Position numbers and translations under genes: made by a program. The notes under the pieces are model-generated. The model made no database searches, was not told the origin of the DNA, and saw only the letters and a program-made list of their open reading frames with translations. From Gallionellaceae bacterium (GTDB lineage Bacteria; Pseudomonadota; Gammaproteobacteria; Burkholderiales; Gallionellaceae): a stretch of DNA of 5,498 nucleotides. Below are positions 5,207-5,498 of this stretch, in pieces. The stretch covers positions 1-5,498 of the forward strand of contig JAUSKS010000154.1 in NCBI GenBank assembly GCA_030646595.1, read 5' to 3'. The number at the start of each line of letters is the position of its first letter. The stretch's first letter is position 1.

Positions 5207-5498
5207 ATGGCGAACCTCATCCCTCCGTTAGAATTTCCACCCTTGTTACGGGAACATATAAAAACGTTGTGCTCTTTCTTTCCGGATAAAGTTCGCTTTG
5301 ATAAGGAAGATCACTCGGTCACAGTCACTGAAGAAATGTCCGTTGAGCTTCGCGTCTCTATTTCGTACTTCAAGTTAGTAACAGACGTACAGGATGTAAT
5401 GGAAAATATAGAGCTGATCCTGTCTGATCTTAATGGGATCGCGATACATCCCCCAACGAATGCACTTGAGGGTAAGCGACGTTACTTTCTTTTAACGA
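5207..5498 (+). CDS. Unrecognised ORF, partial (runs off the right end)
   Basis: The frame is open from ATG 5207 to the window end, giving 97 residues with no stop. The visible protein begins MANLIPPLEFPPLLREHI and continues with a mixture of charged and hydrophobic residues, including SVTVTEEMSVELRVSISYF (37-55) and VMENIELILSDLNGIAI (64-80). This has the alternating pattern of a soluble alpha/beta protein. No signal peptide, membrane helix or motif that I recognise is visible. An in-frame ATG at 5162 would add 15 residues but lies inside the nested hairpin; a TGA at 5129 closes the frame further upstream. Neither ATG has a good ribosome binding site, the nearest purine run being GGG at 5195-5197. 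The G+C content is about 42-43% by hand count, clearly below murI or ubiA, suggesting recent acquisition. Function unknown. Confidence 0.6.
   Translation, partial: MANLIPPLEFPPLLREHIKTLCSFFPDKVRFDKEDHSVTVTEEMSVELRVSISYFKLVTDVQDVMENIELILSDLNGIAIHPPTNALEGKRRYFLLT

Noticed and set aside
5002..5289. 95-codon plus-strand ORF starting at GTG 5002
   Set aside because: There is no ribosome binding site, it crosses the possible terminator and the nested hairpin, and it overlaps the 5207 frame, which stays open to the window end. Composition is not protein-like.

Overview
The window looks like chromosome from a betaproteobacterium, perhaps a relative of the Nitrosomonadales/Gallionellaceae group. This is an inference from the housekeeping protein families, a ubiquinone gene, the RhlE C-terminal tail, the tiny MAKGQ-type lysine-rich protein and intergenic palindromic repeats. 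No taxonomic marker such as rRNA is present, so confidence is moderate to low.

Left part (1-2312, + strand): the C-terminal two thirds of a YbiT-type ABC-F translation factor runs in from the left edge. It ends at 992, exactly where a 181-bp MITE-like palindromic element (991-1171) begins. Next come murI (glutamate racemase, peptidoglycan D-glutamate supply) and, behind its own promoter-like sequence and a strong ribosome binding site, a 50-residue single-span membrane protein that I cannot name (2160-2312).

Middle (2335-4623, - strand): ubiA (4-hydroxybenzoate polyprenyltransferase, ubiquinone synthesis) is followed by an RhlE-like DEAD-box RNA helicase. The two lie 60 bp apart in the same direction and may be co-transcribed, although the helicase also has a consensus -10 box placed so close to its ATG that a leaderless transcript is plausible. 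The helicase converges on the small membrane-protein gene with only 22 bp between stop codons.

Right part (4624-5498, + strand, increasingly AT-rich): a 74-bp BIME/REP-like element lies upstream of ubiA. Its two arms differ only at two positions that pair with each other inside each arm's own hairpin. A 23-codon lysine-rich ORF with an excellent ribosome binding site follows. About 250 bp of noncoding sequence comes next, with a possible terminator, a second copy of a 20-bp promoter-like motif and a nested hairpin. An unrecognised ORF then starts at 5207 (or 5162) and runs off the right end. Hand counts of 60-base lines give 42-43% G+C in this last gene and 32-37% just upstream, against about 70% in lines inside murI and ubiA, so the right end may be accessory DNA.

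The named genes are unrelated housekeeping functions (translation, wall, RNA remodelling, quinone) and not one pathway. I see no CRISPR array, tRNA, rRNA, transposase or recognisable defence system. The most unusual content is the repeats and the small or unlisted genes.
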